Positions 1 to 8,757 of a stretch of DNA of 39,699 nt are shown one piece after another. The notes below the pieces were generated by a model, which did not search any database, was not told the DNA's origin, and saw nothing but the letters and a program-made list of their open reading frames with translations. A program made the position numbers and the translations under genes. Source of the DNA: Paraburkholderia sejongensis (GTDB taxonomy: Bacteria; Pseudomonadota; Gammaproteobacteria; Burkholderiales; Burkholderiaceae); assembly GCF_020880815.1 (NCBI RefSeq), contig NZ_JAJITD010000032.1, positions 1-39,699 on the forward strand, in the 5' to 3' direction. Within the stretch, counting starts at the first letter, position 1, and each line of letters begins with the position of its first letter.

Positions 1-17
1 TTATCGGCTGTTAGTTT

Positions 18-284
18 TTAAAGATCGATTCGCTCAACGCGCTGCGCCATTACTTCAACTACCCGGCGCTGCTTCGTTTTGCGTCGCTGCGTCATCAGCG
101 AAGAAGCGAGATTATGGAGATCCGAACACACACCGTCAAGCCCCTTCTGCATATTTTCTTTCGGCGGCATTGCCGACCACAACCCGGCATTGTTGTAAAG
201 ATCGAAAGCCCCTGAATAGATCGACGCCGAAGCCGGCCCGAAATACTTAGACATCCAATCTAATCCGCAAAGACGAAACATCAT
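18..284 (-). CDS. Hypothetical small protein (orphan)
   Basis: An 88-residue frame ending in TAA, with three possible ATG starts (residues 1, 2 and 11). I do not recognise a family. The middle is rich in Tyr, Ser, Ala and Gly, and the C-terminal third is basic (a QRRKTKQRR stretch). It has no clear signal peptide or membrane segment. Its base composition is clearly less GC-rich than that of the neighbouring genes, which could mean recent acquisition, a decayed fragment or a non-coding frame. No strong ribosome-binding site is visible before the first ATG. It is divergent from the PilZ gene that starts at 398. Confidence 0.4.
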   Translation of the reverse strand: MMFRLCGLDWMSKYFGPASASIYSGAFDLYNNAGLWSAMPPKENMQKGLDGVCSDLHNLASSLMTQRRKTKQRRVVEVMAQRVERIDL

Positions 285-397
285 CCGTTACGGCTGCGCC
301 CACAGGCGCTGCCGTTTCACGACCGCGCCCCAAATTAAAGTTTTATCCTCGGCGGCCGTCAATCAGATCATCCCGTTACTTATCCAAGCTGCCGACC

Positions 398-1339
398 ATG
401 GAACACTCCGTCGCGGAACACGTCGCGCAAATCCCGTCCGCCGCCGCGTCGGCGGCACTCGCACCGGATGCGGTGCCGGTCGGCACACCCCTTCCATGGC
501 CGATCGTCGATGGCGACGGCACGCTGCTGTTCGAGCGCGGCACGGCCCTCGCGAGCGCCGACGAGCGCGCGTTCCTGTTCGAACACTTCCAGCCGCAGCG
601 CGGCGATCTGCTCAATTCCGGTACGCCTCACCCGAGCGCATCGGCCATCGCGCCCGACTCCGCCGATCTGACCATCAAGGACATGCATCTCGAGATCGGC
701 GCGTTGATCGGCATGCGCTCGCAACTCGGCAGCGGTGCACCGATGCATCCGTGCCGCATCATCGGCTTTGCGCCGAATCATGCGCTGTTCGTCACACCGC
801 CGCTGCATCAAGGCCAGCCGTTGCCGCTCGCGCCCGGCGACAACGTCGAAGTCGTGGCGATCGCGATTCAGGCGGTGTTCCGCTTCGTCTGCACGGTCGA
901 GGCGGTCTGCCGCCTGCCGTTCGACTACGTGGTGTTGTCGAGGCCGGGGGTGATCCGCCGGCTGCGCGAACGCAAATCGATCCGCGTCCATGCGCATCTC
1001 GCGGTGCGTTTCGGTATCGGCGAGACAGGCGATACGTACGACGGGCTCGGGCTTGCGCGCGGCGTCAGTGCGCTCGGCATGTCGCTGAGCGCGTCGTGGA
1101 CGCTGGGCGAAGTCGGCGAGCGGCTGCGGGTTGCGTTCCGCGTGAAGTCGGCCGGTCATGATACGGAGATCCGGACCACCGCCGTGATCCGTAACGTGCA
1201 GAAAGGCAAGGCGCCCGGCGAAGCGACCACGCACGGGCTCGAACTGGATCAGCTCGACGCCACGCAACAAATGGCGATGAAAGTATTCGTGTTCGATCGA
1301 CAGGAAGACGTGCAGTACTGGTCGAACGGTCTTAAATGA
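398..1339 (+). CDS. YcgR-like PilZ domain protein
   Basis: A 313-residue protein with the two-part layout of YcgR/flagellar-brake proteins: an N-terminal beta-rich half and a C-terminal PilZ domain that binds cyclic di-GMP. The PilZ arginine motif (RxxxR) is visible as RKSIR near residue 194. The second motif, normally (D/N)xSxxG, reads GVSALG near residue 225, so its first position is not the usual Asp/Asn. By family such proteins lower flagellar motor speed or alter surface behaviour when c-di-GMP rises; that role is inferred here. The gene stands alone and converges with the cobalt-chelatase genes. The ATG at 398 is the first in a well-kept frame. Confidence 0.8.
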   Translation: MEHSVAEHVAQIPSAAASAALAPDAVPVGTPLPWPIVDGDGTLLFERGTALASADERAFLFEHFQPQRGDLLNSGTPHPSASAIAPDSADLTIKDMHLEIGALIGMRSQLGSGAPMHPCRIIGFAPNHALFVTPPLHQGQPLPLAPGDNVEVVAIAIQAVFRFVCTVEAVCRLPFDYVVLSRPGVIRRLRERKSIRVHAHLAVRFGIGETGDTYDGLGLARGVSALGMSLSASWTLGEVGERLRVAFRVKSAGHDTEIRTTAVIRNVQKGKAPGEATTHGLELDQLDATQQMAMKVFVFDRQEDVQYWSNGLK

Positions 1340-1348
1340 TTGCCGGGG

Positions 1349-1368
1349 CCGCTCACACAGCTGAGCGG
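1349..1368. terminator. Hairpin between convergent genes
   Basis: A perfect 7-bp stem, CCGCTCA and TGAGCGG, with a 6-nt loop lies in the short gap between the stop of the PilZ gene (1339) and the stop of the VWA frame (1397). Its place between converging genes suits a two-way terminator, but neither side has a U-tract. Confidence 0.4.
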
Positions 1369-1396
1369 GAAACTCACACCACACACCGGTTGCCGC

Positions 1397-2014
1397 TCAG
1401 CCGATCAACTCCTCCGGCGTGATCCAGCGCGCGCCCCACGCGTTCGCCAGCGCTTCGCAACGGCCGAGCCGCAGCGCGCCGTGTTCGAAGTCGACGAACA
1501 CCACTTCGTCCGCCGCAAGCGGCCTGGCGGGTTCGTCGCGAGTGCGGCCGTCGCTCAGAATCCACAGCCAGCGCTGCTGGGCCGGCCGTCTACGCGCGCT
1601 GCGTTCGAGCAGTTGCGTGGCGCGTCGCACCCCGGTGTCGAGCGGCGAGCCGCCGCCCGCGCCGACCGTTTCAAGCCAGCGCTCGTTCCACCAGCGCGGC
1701 ACGGCTGGGCCGAAACGCACGTCGGCAGACGTGCCGCCGAAGCAGACCAGCGCAACTTCGGCACGCGCGGCGCCGGCACGGTCGAACAACGCGATCAGCA
1801 GGCCCTTCGCGAGTGCAAGCCGCCGGCCGCTGAGCATCGAGCCGGAGCAGTCGAGCACGAAGCAATGCAGCACGCCGCCGCGCGGCGTCTCGGCGATGAA
1901 GCGCAGATGCTCGCGACGCAGCGTGTCACCCCGCGTCGCGGCGAGCGTGCGCGGCCAGCCGATGCGTCTGCCCGCGGGCCCGCGCGAAACACCACGCGAC
2001 GAACCTGCGCCCAC
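1397..2014 (-). CDS. VWA domain of cobalt/magnesium chelatase, ChlD-type; probably translated by -1 frameshift
   Basis: This frame encodes a von Willebrand factor A domain like the C-terminus of ChlD/BchD chelatase subunits. The MIDAS metal site is visible as DCSGS, with later GGSPLDTG and LSDGRT segments supplying further MIDAS residues. The protein should bridge the AAA ATPase ring to CobN. There is no in-frame ATG upstream of the MIDAS motif. The only reasonable independent start is the GTG at 2012-2014, whose GGGAGG sits only about 2 nt away, which is too close. The open frame continues upstream past 2083 into the ATPase gene in the -1 frame, and meets it at an A7 slippery site. The likely product is therefore a fusion of about 630 residues from 3288 to 1397 (slip at 2077), the size expected for ChlD. 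The coordinates given are the minimal separate ORF. Confidence 0.8.
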   Translation of the reverse strand: MGAGSSRGVSRGPAGRRIGWPRTLAATRGDTLRREHLRFIAETPRGGVLHCFVLDCSGSMLSGRRLALAKGLLIALFDRAGAARAEVALVCFGGTSADVRFGPAVPRWWNERWLETVGAGGGSPLDTGVRRATQLLERSARRRPAQQRWLWILSDGRTRDEPARPLAADEVVFVDFEHGALRLGRCEALANAWGARWITPEELIG

Positions 2015-2033
2015 GCCCTCCCGCCATCGAAAA

Positions 2034-2052
2034 CCGCTGCGCGAGTCAGCGG
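2034..2052 (-). promoter_or_regulatory. Hairpin downstream of the slippery site
   Basis: On the minus strand, CCGCTG and CAGCGG form a perfect 6-bp stem around a 7-nt loop. It starts 24 nt after the A7 heptamer, farther than the usual 5-9 nt for a frameshift-stimulating structure, so any role in recoding is uncertain. Confidence 0.3.
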
Positions 2053-2070
2053 CGGCGCCCTTCCGATGGC

Positions 2071-3288
2071 TCAGCGTTTTTTTGCGTCGAGCGGGATCAC
2101 GCTTTTGACCGGCGTCGCCGCGGTCGGCTCGGGCGCGAGGTAACCCCAGTCGGTGTCGGTGGAAGTCTCGGGGGACGCGCCCGTCGCGTCCGCAGCGCCA
2201 CCGCCATCTCGAGGCGGCCGCGCGTCGTTCTGCGGCTCGCGACGATTCGAAGGCGGCGCATCCTGCTGACGCCGCCGGTGCATCAACACCGCCTCGGCGA
2301 CCCGCTCGACATGCCGCACAGTCACCGCATCCGCCTGTTCGAACGCGGCCAGCGCGCGCGCCGCGCGCAGCATCACGAGATCGGCGCGCAGGCCGTCCAC
2401 GGCTGCCTCGATGCACAGTGCGCTCACCCGCGCGTGCACCGCGTCGTCGAGCGAGAGCAGCGGCAACGCCGCGCGCGCCGCGCGAATCCGCTCGACGTAG
2501 TCGGCCTGTTGCCGTGCATAAGCAGTCCGAAAGCCGGCTGGATCGTGGTCGAACGCGAGCCGCGCCTTGACGATCGCCTCGCGCATCCGCGGTTCGAACG
2601 CGTTCTGCAATTCGACCATCAGCCCGAAGCGATCGATCAATTGCGGCCGCAGCTCGCCTTCTTCCGGGTTCATCGTGCCGATCAGCACGAAGCTCGCGTC
2701 GTGGCTGTGCGATACGCCATCGCGCTCGACGGTATTCACGCCGCTTGCGGCCGCATCGAGCAACGCGTCGACCAATGCGTCGGGCAACAGATTGACTTCG
2801 TCGACATAGAGCACACCGCGATGCGCCTTCGCGAGCAGGCCCGGCGAGAAGCGCACGGAGCCGTCGCGCAGCACGGTTTCGAGATCGAGCGTGCCGATCA
2901 GGCGATCCTCGCTCGCGCCGAGCGGCAGATTCACCAGTTGCCCTTCCGGCAGCAGCTCGGCGAGCGCGCGCGCCGCGGTGGATTTGGCGGTGCCGCGCGG
3001 TCCGCTGATCAGCACGCCGCCCAGGCTCGGGTCGATTGCCGCGAGCAGCAACGCCTGCTGCAACGGTGTCTGCCCGATCAGCGCGGCGAATGGGAAAACC
3101 GGACGCGGGGCTGGCTTTGTGCCGGAAGGGGGCAAGCCGGCCGGAGCGGTCCAACTGCTCGCACCATTCGCATCGCCAACGCCATCGGATCTCACCGAAC
3201 CGTTCGCGCTGCTCGAACCGCCCAAGCCATCCGCCCCTGCGCCCGCGCCAACTCCCGCACCCTCCACATCCCGCGTCGCGTCACTCAT
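2071..3288 (-). CDS. AAA+ ATPase subunit of cobalt/magnesium chelatase (ChlI/BchI-like)
   Basis: A 405-residue AAA+ ATPase of the magnesium-chelatase family. Walker A is GPRGTAKST and Walker B is VLYVDEVN; a GTMNPEEG sensor segment and a C-terminal helical lid follow. The last 70 residues are a low-complexity acidic/proline linker like the one that precedes VWA in ChlD proteins. With CobN it should drive ATP-dependent insertion of cobalt into hydrogenobyrinate a,c-diamide. I chose the ATG at 3288 because GGAAGG lies about 5 nt before it; an in-frame GTG at 3294 overlaps the cobN stop as GTGA. The short N-terminal Gly/Ala/Ser-rich stretch (about residues 1-60) is not part of the ATPase. Terminating at 2071 gives the ATPase alone, and slipping at 2077-2083 adds the VWA domain. 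Confidence 0.9.
   Translation of the reverse strand: MSDATRDVEGAGVGAGAGADGLGGSSSANGSVRSDGVGDANGASSWTAPAGLPPSGTKPAPRPVFPFAALIGQTPLQQALLLAAIDPSLGGVLISGPRGTAKSTAARALAELLPEGQLVNLPLGASEDRLIGTLDLETVLRDGSVRFSPGLLAKAHRGVLYVDEVNLLPDALVDALLDAAASGVNTVERDGVSHSHDASFVLIGTMNPEEGELRPQLIDRFGLMVELQNAFEPRMREAIVKARLAFDHDPAGFRTAYARQQADYVERIRAARAALPLLSLDDAVHARVSALCIEAAVDGLRADLVMLRAARALAAFEQADAVTVRHVERVAEAVLMHRRRQQDAPPSNRREPQNDARPPRDGGGAADATGASPETSTDTDWGYLAPEPTAATPVKSVIPLDAKKR
2077..2083 (-). other. Putative programmed -1 frameshift site, A_AAA_AAA
   Basis: The ATPase gene ends GCA AAA AAA CGC TGA. The seven A residues form a perfect X_XXY_YYZ slippery heptamer in phase with the reading frame, one sense codon before the stop. 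A -1 slip leaves both Lys codons paired as AAA and continues ACG CTG AGC into the VWA frame. Both frames encode recognisable chelatase domains on either side. No clear internal Shine-Dalgarno sequence is visible just upstream. Confidence 0.75.
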
Positions 3289-3290
3289 GT

Positions 3291-6200
3291 TCACCTTCCT
3301 TCGATCCGCTGTTCACTCGCGAGCAGATGCGTTTCCACCTGCGCGCGATAGTCGCCCGGTTGCTGCCACAGTCCACGCTGGATCGCCTCGAGCAGACGCT
3401 CGCAGACCGAATGCAGCGCGTGCGGATTGTGCCCCTGCATGAACTCGCGCGTGTCGGCGTCGTTCAGGTAAGCATCGGCGACGAGCGCGTACTGATGATC
3501 GGAGACCACCCGCGCGGTCGCGTCGTACCCATACAGATAATCGACCGTCGCGGCGATTTCGGCTGCGCCCTTGTAGCCGTGCCGCTTCACGCCGTCGAGC
3601 CACTTCGGATTGACCACCCGCGAGCGGATCACGCGCGCGATTTCCTCCTGCAGCGTGCGCACGCGCGGCGCGGCAGGATTGCTGTGGTCGGCGTGATAAA
3701 CGCGCGGCTGCTCGCCGGCCAGATGCCGCACCGCCGCGACCATGCCGCCCTGGAACTGGTAGTAATCGTTCGAATCGAGCACGTCGTGCTCGCGGTTGTC
3801 CTGGTTTTGCAGCACCACGTCCAGCGCGGCGAGGCGCGTGCCGAACGCCTGGCGCGCTTCCTCGCCGGCGCTTTTCTGCGTGTACGCGTAACCGCCCCAC
3901 GCCTGATACGCGTTCGCGAGATCGGCGTCGGTCTGCCATTGACGCGAGTCGATCATCTGCTGCAAACCCGCGCCGTACGCGCCGGGCCGCGCGCTGAACA
4001 CGCGCCAGCCGGCGCGCTTGCGCGCCTCGGCGGCATCCATGCCGCGCGCGATCAGCGCATCGCGCTCGCGCAGCACCCGCGCGCGAATCGGATTGAGCTC
4101 GGCCGGCTCGTCGAGTTCGGCGACCGCCTGCACGGCCGCGTCGAACAGATGCATCACGTTCGCGAACGCATCGCGGAAAAAGCCCGACACGCGCAACGTG
4201 ACGTCGATACGCGGCCGGTCGAACGCTTCGATCGGCATGATTTCGAAGTCCGTCACGCGATGGCTACCCGGCGCCCATTTCGGCCGCACGCCGAGCAGCG
4301 CGAGCGCCTGCGCGATATCGTCGCCGCCGGTGCGCATCGTCGCGGTGCCCCACACCGACAGGCCGATCGCGCGCGGATAGTCGCCGTGTTCCTGCAGATG
4401 CCGCTCGATCAGCTGCTGCGCCGATTTCACGCCGAGCGCCCACGCGGCCTGGGTCGGCACCGCGCGGGTGTCGACCGAATAGAAGTTGCGGCCGGTCGGC
4501 AGCACGTCGGGCCGGCCGCGCGACGGCGAGCCGCTCGGGCCCGGCGGCACGAACCGCCCTTCGAGGCCGCGCCTGAGTTGGGTCATTTCCTGCGGACCGC
4601 AGGCGTCGAGGCGCGGCAGCACGTCGTCGCGCAAACGGGCGAGGACCTGGTGCGCTTGCGGCAAGTCGCGTTCAAGCGCGCTTGCGGCTGGCAATGCGTT
4701 TGCCTCGTCATCCTCGCCGCCGCACACGCCGCGCAACAACGCGGCCGCCAGCAATTCCAACCGCTCGCGCGTATCCCCGTAATGCCGCCACGGGGCATCG
4801 CTGACCCGTTGCAGCAGGTCCGGCCGCGCATCGTCCCACGCCGCCGCCCAATCGACGCTCAACGGATCGAACAGATGATCGATCCGCAGATCGCGCGCCA
4901 GCGCATCGATCAAACCCGCGTGGCGCCCCTGTCCATCGCCGACCGGAAAGCGCCCGAGCGCGAGCAGCGTATCGCGCCGCTGCACGCCACGCGGCGACTG
5001 CCCGAACGTGTGCAGCCCGTCGCGAATCTGCGCTTCCTTCAGCTCGCACAGCCACGCGTCGACGCGCGTGAGCAGCACGTCCTCGTCGTCCTGTCCGTTG
5101 GGCGCCGCGAGACTGAGCTCCTCGTGCAGCCGATGCTCGACGATCGTCGCCAGAATCGTGCGCCGCAGCAGCTTCGCGCGGCGCGGATCGACCATCAACG
5201 CTTCGTAGTACTCGTCGACCTGGCGTTCGAGATCCTGCAACGGCCCGTAGTTCTCCGCGCGCGTGAGCGGCGGCATCAGGTGATCGACGATCACCGCCTG
5301 CGCGCGCCGCTTCGCCTGGCTGCCCTCGCCGGGGTCGTTGACGATGAACGGATACAGATGCGGCATCGGCCCGAGGATCAGATCGGGCCAGCACGCATCG
5401 CTCAACGCGACGCTCTTGCCGGGCAGCCATTCGAGATTGCCGTGTTTGCCGACATGCACGACCGCGTCGATGCCGAACTGATGACGCAGCCAGAAGTAAA
5501 ACGCCAGATACGCATGCGGCGGCACCAGCTCCGCGTCGTGATAGCTCGCATAGTCGCCCTGCTCGCGCGAGCGCGACGGCTGGATGCCGACCAACACCTG
5601 GCCGCAGCGCCAGCCGGCGATCATGAAGCGTCCGCGGCGCAGCGTCGGATCCTGTTCGGGGCGGCCCCAGCGCGCGTTCAGCGCGTCGCGCACGGCGGCG
5701 GGCAACGCATTGAAATGCGCGAGATAGTCGTCGAGCGCGAGGCTTTGCAGCGCCGGGCGCAGATCGCGCACGGCCGGATCGTTGGTCACGCCAGCGGTGA
5801 GCCGCGCGAGCAGCGCGGCGCCGTCGTCCGGCAAATCGCCGAGCCGATAGCCTTCGTCGCGCAGCATCGCGAGAATGCCGACCACCGAAGCCGGCGTATC
5901 GAGCCCGACGCCGTTGCCGATGCGCCCTTCGCTCATCGGGTAGTTCGCGAGAATCAGCGCGAGCTTCTTGTCGGCGTTGCCTAGCGAACGCAGCCGGCAC
6001 CAGCGGCGGCTCAGTTCGGCGAGAAAGCGCACCCGTTCGAGGTCCGGCTGATAACGCACCACGTCCACCTGGGTATGCGCGCAGCGATACGCGAGCCCCT
6101 TGAAGCTGATCGCGCGCGTGATGATGCGGCCGTCCACTTCCGGCAGCGCGATATGCATCGCGATGTCGCGCGAATTGAGGCCGTGGTTGTCCTTCAGCCA

Positions 6201-7103
6201 GTCCTCGCGATTGCCGCCGCTGAGGATCACCTGCAGCACCGGCGCGTCGCCGGCTAGCGCGAGCGGCTCGGGGTCGTCGATCGCGGAAGCGGCGAACGCG
6301 GTCGTGTTGAGCACCAGCGCGGCCCGATGCTGCTCGCACAGCGACTGCACGACTTCGCGGCTGACCGCGTCTTTCAGCGACGTGATCGCGAGCGGCAGCG
6401 GATTGAGCCCCTGTGCTTCGAGCGCGTCGATCAACGCATCGAACACGGCGGTGTTGGCCGCTTGCAGATGCGCCTTGTAGAACAGGATCGCGACGACCGG
6501 CGCGTGTTGCCGCCAGCGCGCCTGCCAGTCGGCGATGGTCGGCAGATCGCGCTGCGGATGATAGAGCGCCGCGGCCGGCAACGCGCGCGGCGGCTCGGGC
6601 TCACGGCCCCAGTCGAACGCCCGGTACGCAATACAGCGCAGAAACGCCTCGGCATTTTGCGGACCGCCTTCGCGCAGATAGCGCCACAACTGCTGACACA
6701 GCTCCGGGCTCGCGGTGCTGCGCGCGATCAGGTTCGGGTCTTCCTGCAAGTCGCCGGAAAACATCGCGAGCGTCTGGCCGTTGCGCTGCGCGAGCGCGAC
6801 CACCTGCTCGATCCCGTACGGCCAGTAAGCTTCGCCGCCCAGATGATCGACCACCACGACGCGCGCGTGCCGCAACACGTCGTCGAGATAGAAGTCGACC
6901 GAGGCCGGCTGGCGCAGATAGGTGACGTTGGCGAGCCGCACGCTCGGAAAACCGTCGCCCAGACGCGGCACTACGCTCGCGAGCAGCGACAGCGTGGTGT
7001 CGGCGGAACTGAGCACGACGATATCGGCGGGCTGCTGATCGATGCGGATCACGCCCTGGGTATCGTCGACGAAACCGCCCGGCGTCGTGCGCAGCAGATG
7101 CAT
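3291..7103 (-). CDS. cobN: Cobaltochelatase subunit CobN
   Basis: A 1270-residue CobN/magnesium-chelatase large subunit of normal length. It holds the tetrapyrrole and cobalt and, with the ATPase and VWA subunits, inserts Co2+ in the aerobic cobalamin pathway. Recognisable family segments include VVHVGKHGNLEWLPGKS (near residue 530), a preceding LAFYFWLRHQFG, ANYPMSEGRIGNGVGLDTP, and the C-terminal YQFQGGMVAAV and NPKWLDGVKRHGYKGA blocks. The start at ATG 7103 gives the family-like beginning MHLLRTTPGGF; the open frame upstream is only a basic, proline-rich stretch. It lies 13 nt after cobW and its stop abuts the chelatase ATPase start, so cobW, cobN and the ATPase/VWA gene form one riboswitch-controlled operon. 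Confidence 0.96.
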   Translation of the reverse strand: MHLLRTTPGGFVDDTQGVIRIDQQPADIVVLSSADTTLSLLASVVPRLGDGFPSVRLANVTYLRQPASVDFYLDDVLRHARVVVVDHLGGEAYWPYGIEQVVALAQRNGQTLAMFSGDLQEDPNLIARSTASPELCQQLWRYLREGGPQNAEAFLRCIAYRAFDWGREPEPPRALPAAALYHPQRDLPTIADWQARWRQHAPVVAILFYKAHLQAANTAVFDALIDALEAQGLNPLPLAITSLKDAVSREVVQSLCEQHRAALVLNTTAFAASAIDDPEPLALAGDAPVLQVILSGGNREDWLKDNHGLNSRDIAMHIALPEVDGRIITRAISFKGLAYRCAHTQVDVVRYQPDLERVRFLAELSRRWCRLRSLGNADKKLALILANYPMSEGRIGNGVGLDTPASVVGILAMLRDEGYRLGDLPDDGAALLARLTAGVTNDPAVRDLRPALQSLALDDYLAHFNALPAAVRDALNARWGRPEQDPTLRRGRFMIAGWRCGQVLVGIQPSRSREQGDYASYHDAELVPPHAYLAFYFWLRHQFGIDAVVHVGKHGNLEWLPGKSVALSDACWPDLILGPMPHLYPFIVNDPGEGSQAKRRAQAVIVDHLMPPLTRAENYGPLQDLERQVDEYYEALMVDPRRAKLLRRTILATIVEHRLHEELSLAAPNGQDDEDVLLTRVDAWLCELKEAQIRDGLHTFGQSPRGVQRRDTLLALGRFPVGDGQGRHAGLIDALARDLRIDHLFDPLSVDWAAAWDDARPDLLQRVSDAPWRHYGDTRERLELLAAALLRGVCGGEDDEANALPAASALERDLPQAHQVLARLRDDVLPRLDACGPQEMTQLRRGLEGRFVPPGPSGSPSRGRPDVLPTGRNFYSVDTRAVPTQAAWALGVKSAQQLIERHLQEHGDYPRAIGLSVWGTATMRTGGDDIAQALALLGVRPKWAPGSHRVTDFEIMPIEAFDRPRIDVTLRVSGFFRDAFANVMHLFDAAVQAVAELDEPAELNPIRARVLRERDALIARGMDAAEARKRAGWRVFSARPGAYGAGLQQMIDSRQWQTDADLANAYQAWGGYAYTQKSAGEEARQAFGTRLAALDVVLQNQDNREHDVLDSNDYYQFQGGMVAAVRHLAGEQPRVYHADHSNPAAPRVRTLQEEIARVIRSRVVNPKWLDGVKRHGYKGAAEIAATVDYLYGYDATARVVSDHQYALVADAYLNDADTREFMQGHNPHALHSVCERLLEAIQRGLWQQPGDYRAQVETHLLASEQRIEGR

Positions 7104-7116
7104 GTGCTGGGACCCT

Positions 7117-8232
7117 TTACTTCGCGGCGGCGGACGCGGCCGAGGCAGCGGTGCCCGCGCTCGACTGCAACGCCGCGTCGAACGCCTGTTGCAGGGCGCG
7201 TGCATCGAGGTCTTCGCCGATCAGCACGAAGCGGCTCGGATAGCCGTCGCCGCCTTCGCCGGCCTGCCAGCGGCGGTCGAAATAGCTGTCGAAGCGCCGC
7301 CCCACGCCTTGAATCACGAGCCGCATCGGCGCCCCGGGCAGTGCCGCGAAGCCTTTGACGCGGTAAATCGTGTGGTTTTCCACCAGCGTCTGCAACGCGG
7401 CGAGCACCGCTTCGCGCGAGCCTGCCTGCGTCTGCACGACGACCGAATCGAATTCGTCATGATGGTGGTCGGGATCGTCGGCCGAGCCGTGATGGTCGCG
7501 GCGCAGATGGATCGTTTCCTCCGACGCCGCTTCGAGACCGAGCAGCGTATGCAGATCGAGCTGCCCCTGCTGCGCGTGGACGATTTTCACCTGCGGCGGA
7601 ATCTCGTCGCGAATCGCGGCTTCGACCGCGCGCTGCTGCGCGTCATCGATCAGATCGGTTTTATTCAGAATCACCAGATCGGCCGCCGACAACTGATCCT
7701 CGAACAGCTCGTGCAGCGGCGACTCGTGATCGAGATTCGGATCGGCCTTGCGCTGCGCATCGACGGCGACCGGGTTGTCGGCGAACTGGCCGCTCGCGGC
7801 CGCCGGACCGTCGACCACCGTGACCACCGCGTCGACCGTGAAGCCGTTGCGGATCTGCGGCCAGTTGAACGCCTGCACCAGCGGCTTGGGCAGCGCGAGC
7901 CCGGAAGTTTCGATCAGCACGTGATCGATCTCGCCGCGCCGCTCGGCGAGCTTTTCCATCACCGGGAAAAACTCTTCCTGCACGGTGCAGCACAGACAGC
8001 CGTTCGCCAGTTCATACAATTGCCCTTCGGTCTCGACGCCGTTTTCGTCGCAACCGATTCCGCAGCCCTTGAGGATTTCGCCGTCGATGCCGAGTTCGCC
8101 GAACTCGTTGACGATCACCGCGATGCGCTTGCCGTCCGCATGCTGGAGGATGTGCCGCAGCAGCGTGGTCTTGCCGCTGCCGAGAAAGCCCGTGACGATC
8201 GTGACGGGAGTCTTGCGCAATTGAGTTTGCAT
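7117..8232 (-). CDS. cobW: CobW-family GTPase (metallochaperone)
   Basis: A 371-residue G3E GTPase. The P-loop is GFLGSGKTT near the N-terminus, the metal-binding CxCC motif is GCLCC, and NKTD is the guanine-specificity motif. Between the GTPase and the C-terminal CobW_C domain lies a His/Asp-rich metal-binding stretch (DHHGSADDPDHHHDE). Members of the family deliver metals, and B12-regulated CobW is thought to supply cobalt to CobN, which fits its place as first gene before cobN. The start at 8232 is preferred because GGATGGA lies 7 nt upstream; an ATG at 8244 is also in frame. The tail is alanine/serine-rich and probably disordered. Confidence 0.93.
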   Translation of the reverse strand: MQTQLRKTPVTIVTGFLGSGKTTLLRHILQHADGKRIAVIVNEFGELGIDGEILKGCGIGCDENGVETEGQLYELANGCLCCTVQEEFFPVMEKLAERRGEIDHVLIETSGLALPKPLVQAFNWPQIRNGFTVDAVVTVVDGPAAASGQFADNPVAVDAQRKADPNLDHESPLHELFEDQLSAADLVILNKTDLIDDAQQRAVEAAIRDEIPPQVKIVHAQQGQLDLHTLLGLEAASEETIHLRRDHHGSADDPDHHHDEFDSVVVQTQAGSREAVLAALQTLVENHTIYRVKGFAALPGAPMRLVIQGVGRRFDSYFDRRWQAGEGGDGYPSRFVLIGEDLDARALQQAFDAALQSSAGTAASAASAAAK

Positions 8233-8424
8233 CGTGAGGTCCATCCGTAAGCGCTGCGCCGGCGGCCTGGAAGTTCGAGGGTGGTGCGGCGACGGCCGTC
8301 AACGCGCTGCGCGCGAGGCGAGTAGTCACACGAACCACGGGGACGAACGACGGCGTTGCGGCTGCAACGAGAACACAGAAAGCGGAAGTGAGGTCATGAA
8401 CATGCCGCCGCATCCCCGCGGCGT

Positions 8425-8684
8425 ACGTCCTGCATCTTCGGGCCGGTATCCGGGCTGGCGAAACAGCCGCTTCCCCTTCCCGGTCGAGTGATTTCCCGTC
8501 CAGTGGTGATATGCCGACGCGGCCTTGCGCGTGGACATCGAAGCCGGCTTCGCGGTGTCCGGCCATTCGACCGTTACCGCTTTTCGCTTACCGTTGCGGG
8601 GACAGCACAGGTTAGCCGCTCCAGAGCAGATGGCTCCCTGTTTCCCGTTTAACTGCCCGCGCACGAACGCGCGGGCGAGCACCC
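8425..8684 (-). promoter_or_regulatory. Cobalamin riboswitch upstream of cobW-cobN-chelatase
   Basis: Read on the minus strand, the hallmarks of the adenosylcobalamin riboswitch appear in order: GGGTGC at about 8684, a GC-rich P2 stem, AGTTAAACGGGAAACAGG (8636-8656), GCTGTCCCCGCAACGG, CCACTGG, CGGGAAGGGGAAGCGG, and the B12 box AGCCCGGATACCGGCC at 8441-8456. A short GCCGC/GCGGC hairpin follows at 8407-8422. Bound cobalamin is expected to repress the left arm. The approximately 190-nt leader between the riboswitch and the cobW ATG has no further gene that I can support. Confidence 0.92.
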
Positions 8685-8696
8685 AAAGTGCGTGCG

Positions 8697-8725
8697 AGTG
8701 TAGGCGCGCGGGCTCGCCCAGTCAA
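8697..8725 (-). promoter_or_regulatory. Sigma70-type promoter for the left cobalamin operon
   Basis: On the minus strand, TTGACT is followed by a 17-nt spacer and TACACT. The expected transcript start is near 8690, a few bases before the first riboswitch stem. Confidence 0.65.
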
Positions 8726-8757
8726 GCAACGCGGGGCCGCCCAAACGCCGCCAGCCC

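Noticed and set aside
1795..1995. A 66-codon ATG-started minus-strand frame overlapping the VWA region
   Set aside because: It is in a different frame from the VWA domain, whose MIDAS motifs show which frame is coding.
3036..5984. Long open plus-strand frame (982 codons) opposite cobN
   Set aside because: It is antisense to a well-supported cobN; its translation is Arg/His/Gln-rich with no family motif, as expected for a shadow frame in high-GC DNA.
8326..8682. ORF within the left riboswitch
   Set aside because: The RNA structure explains the conservation; the peptide has no family character.
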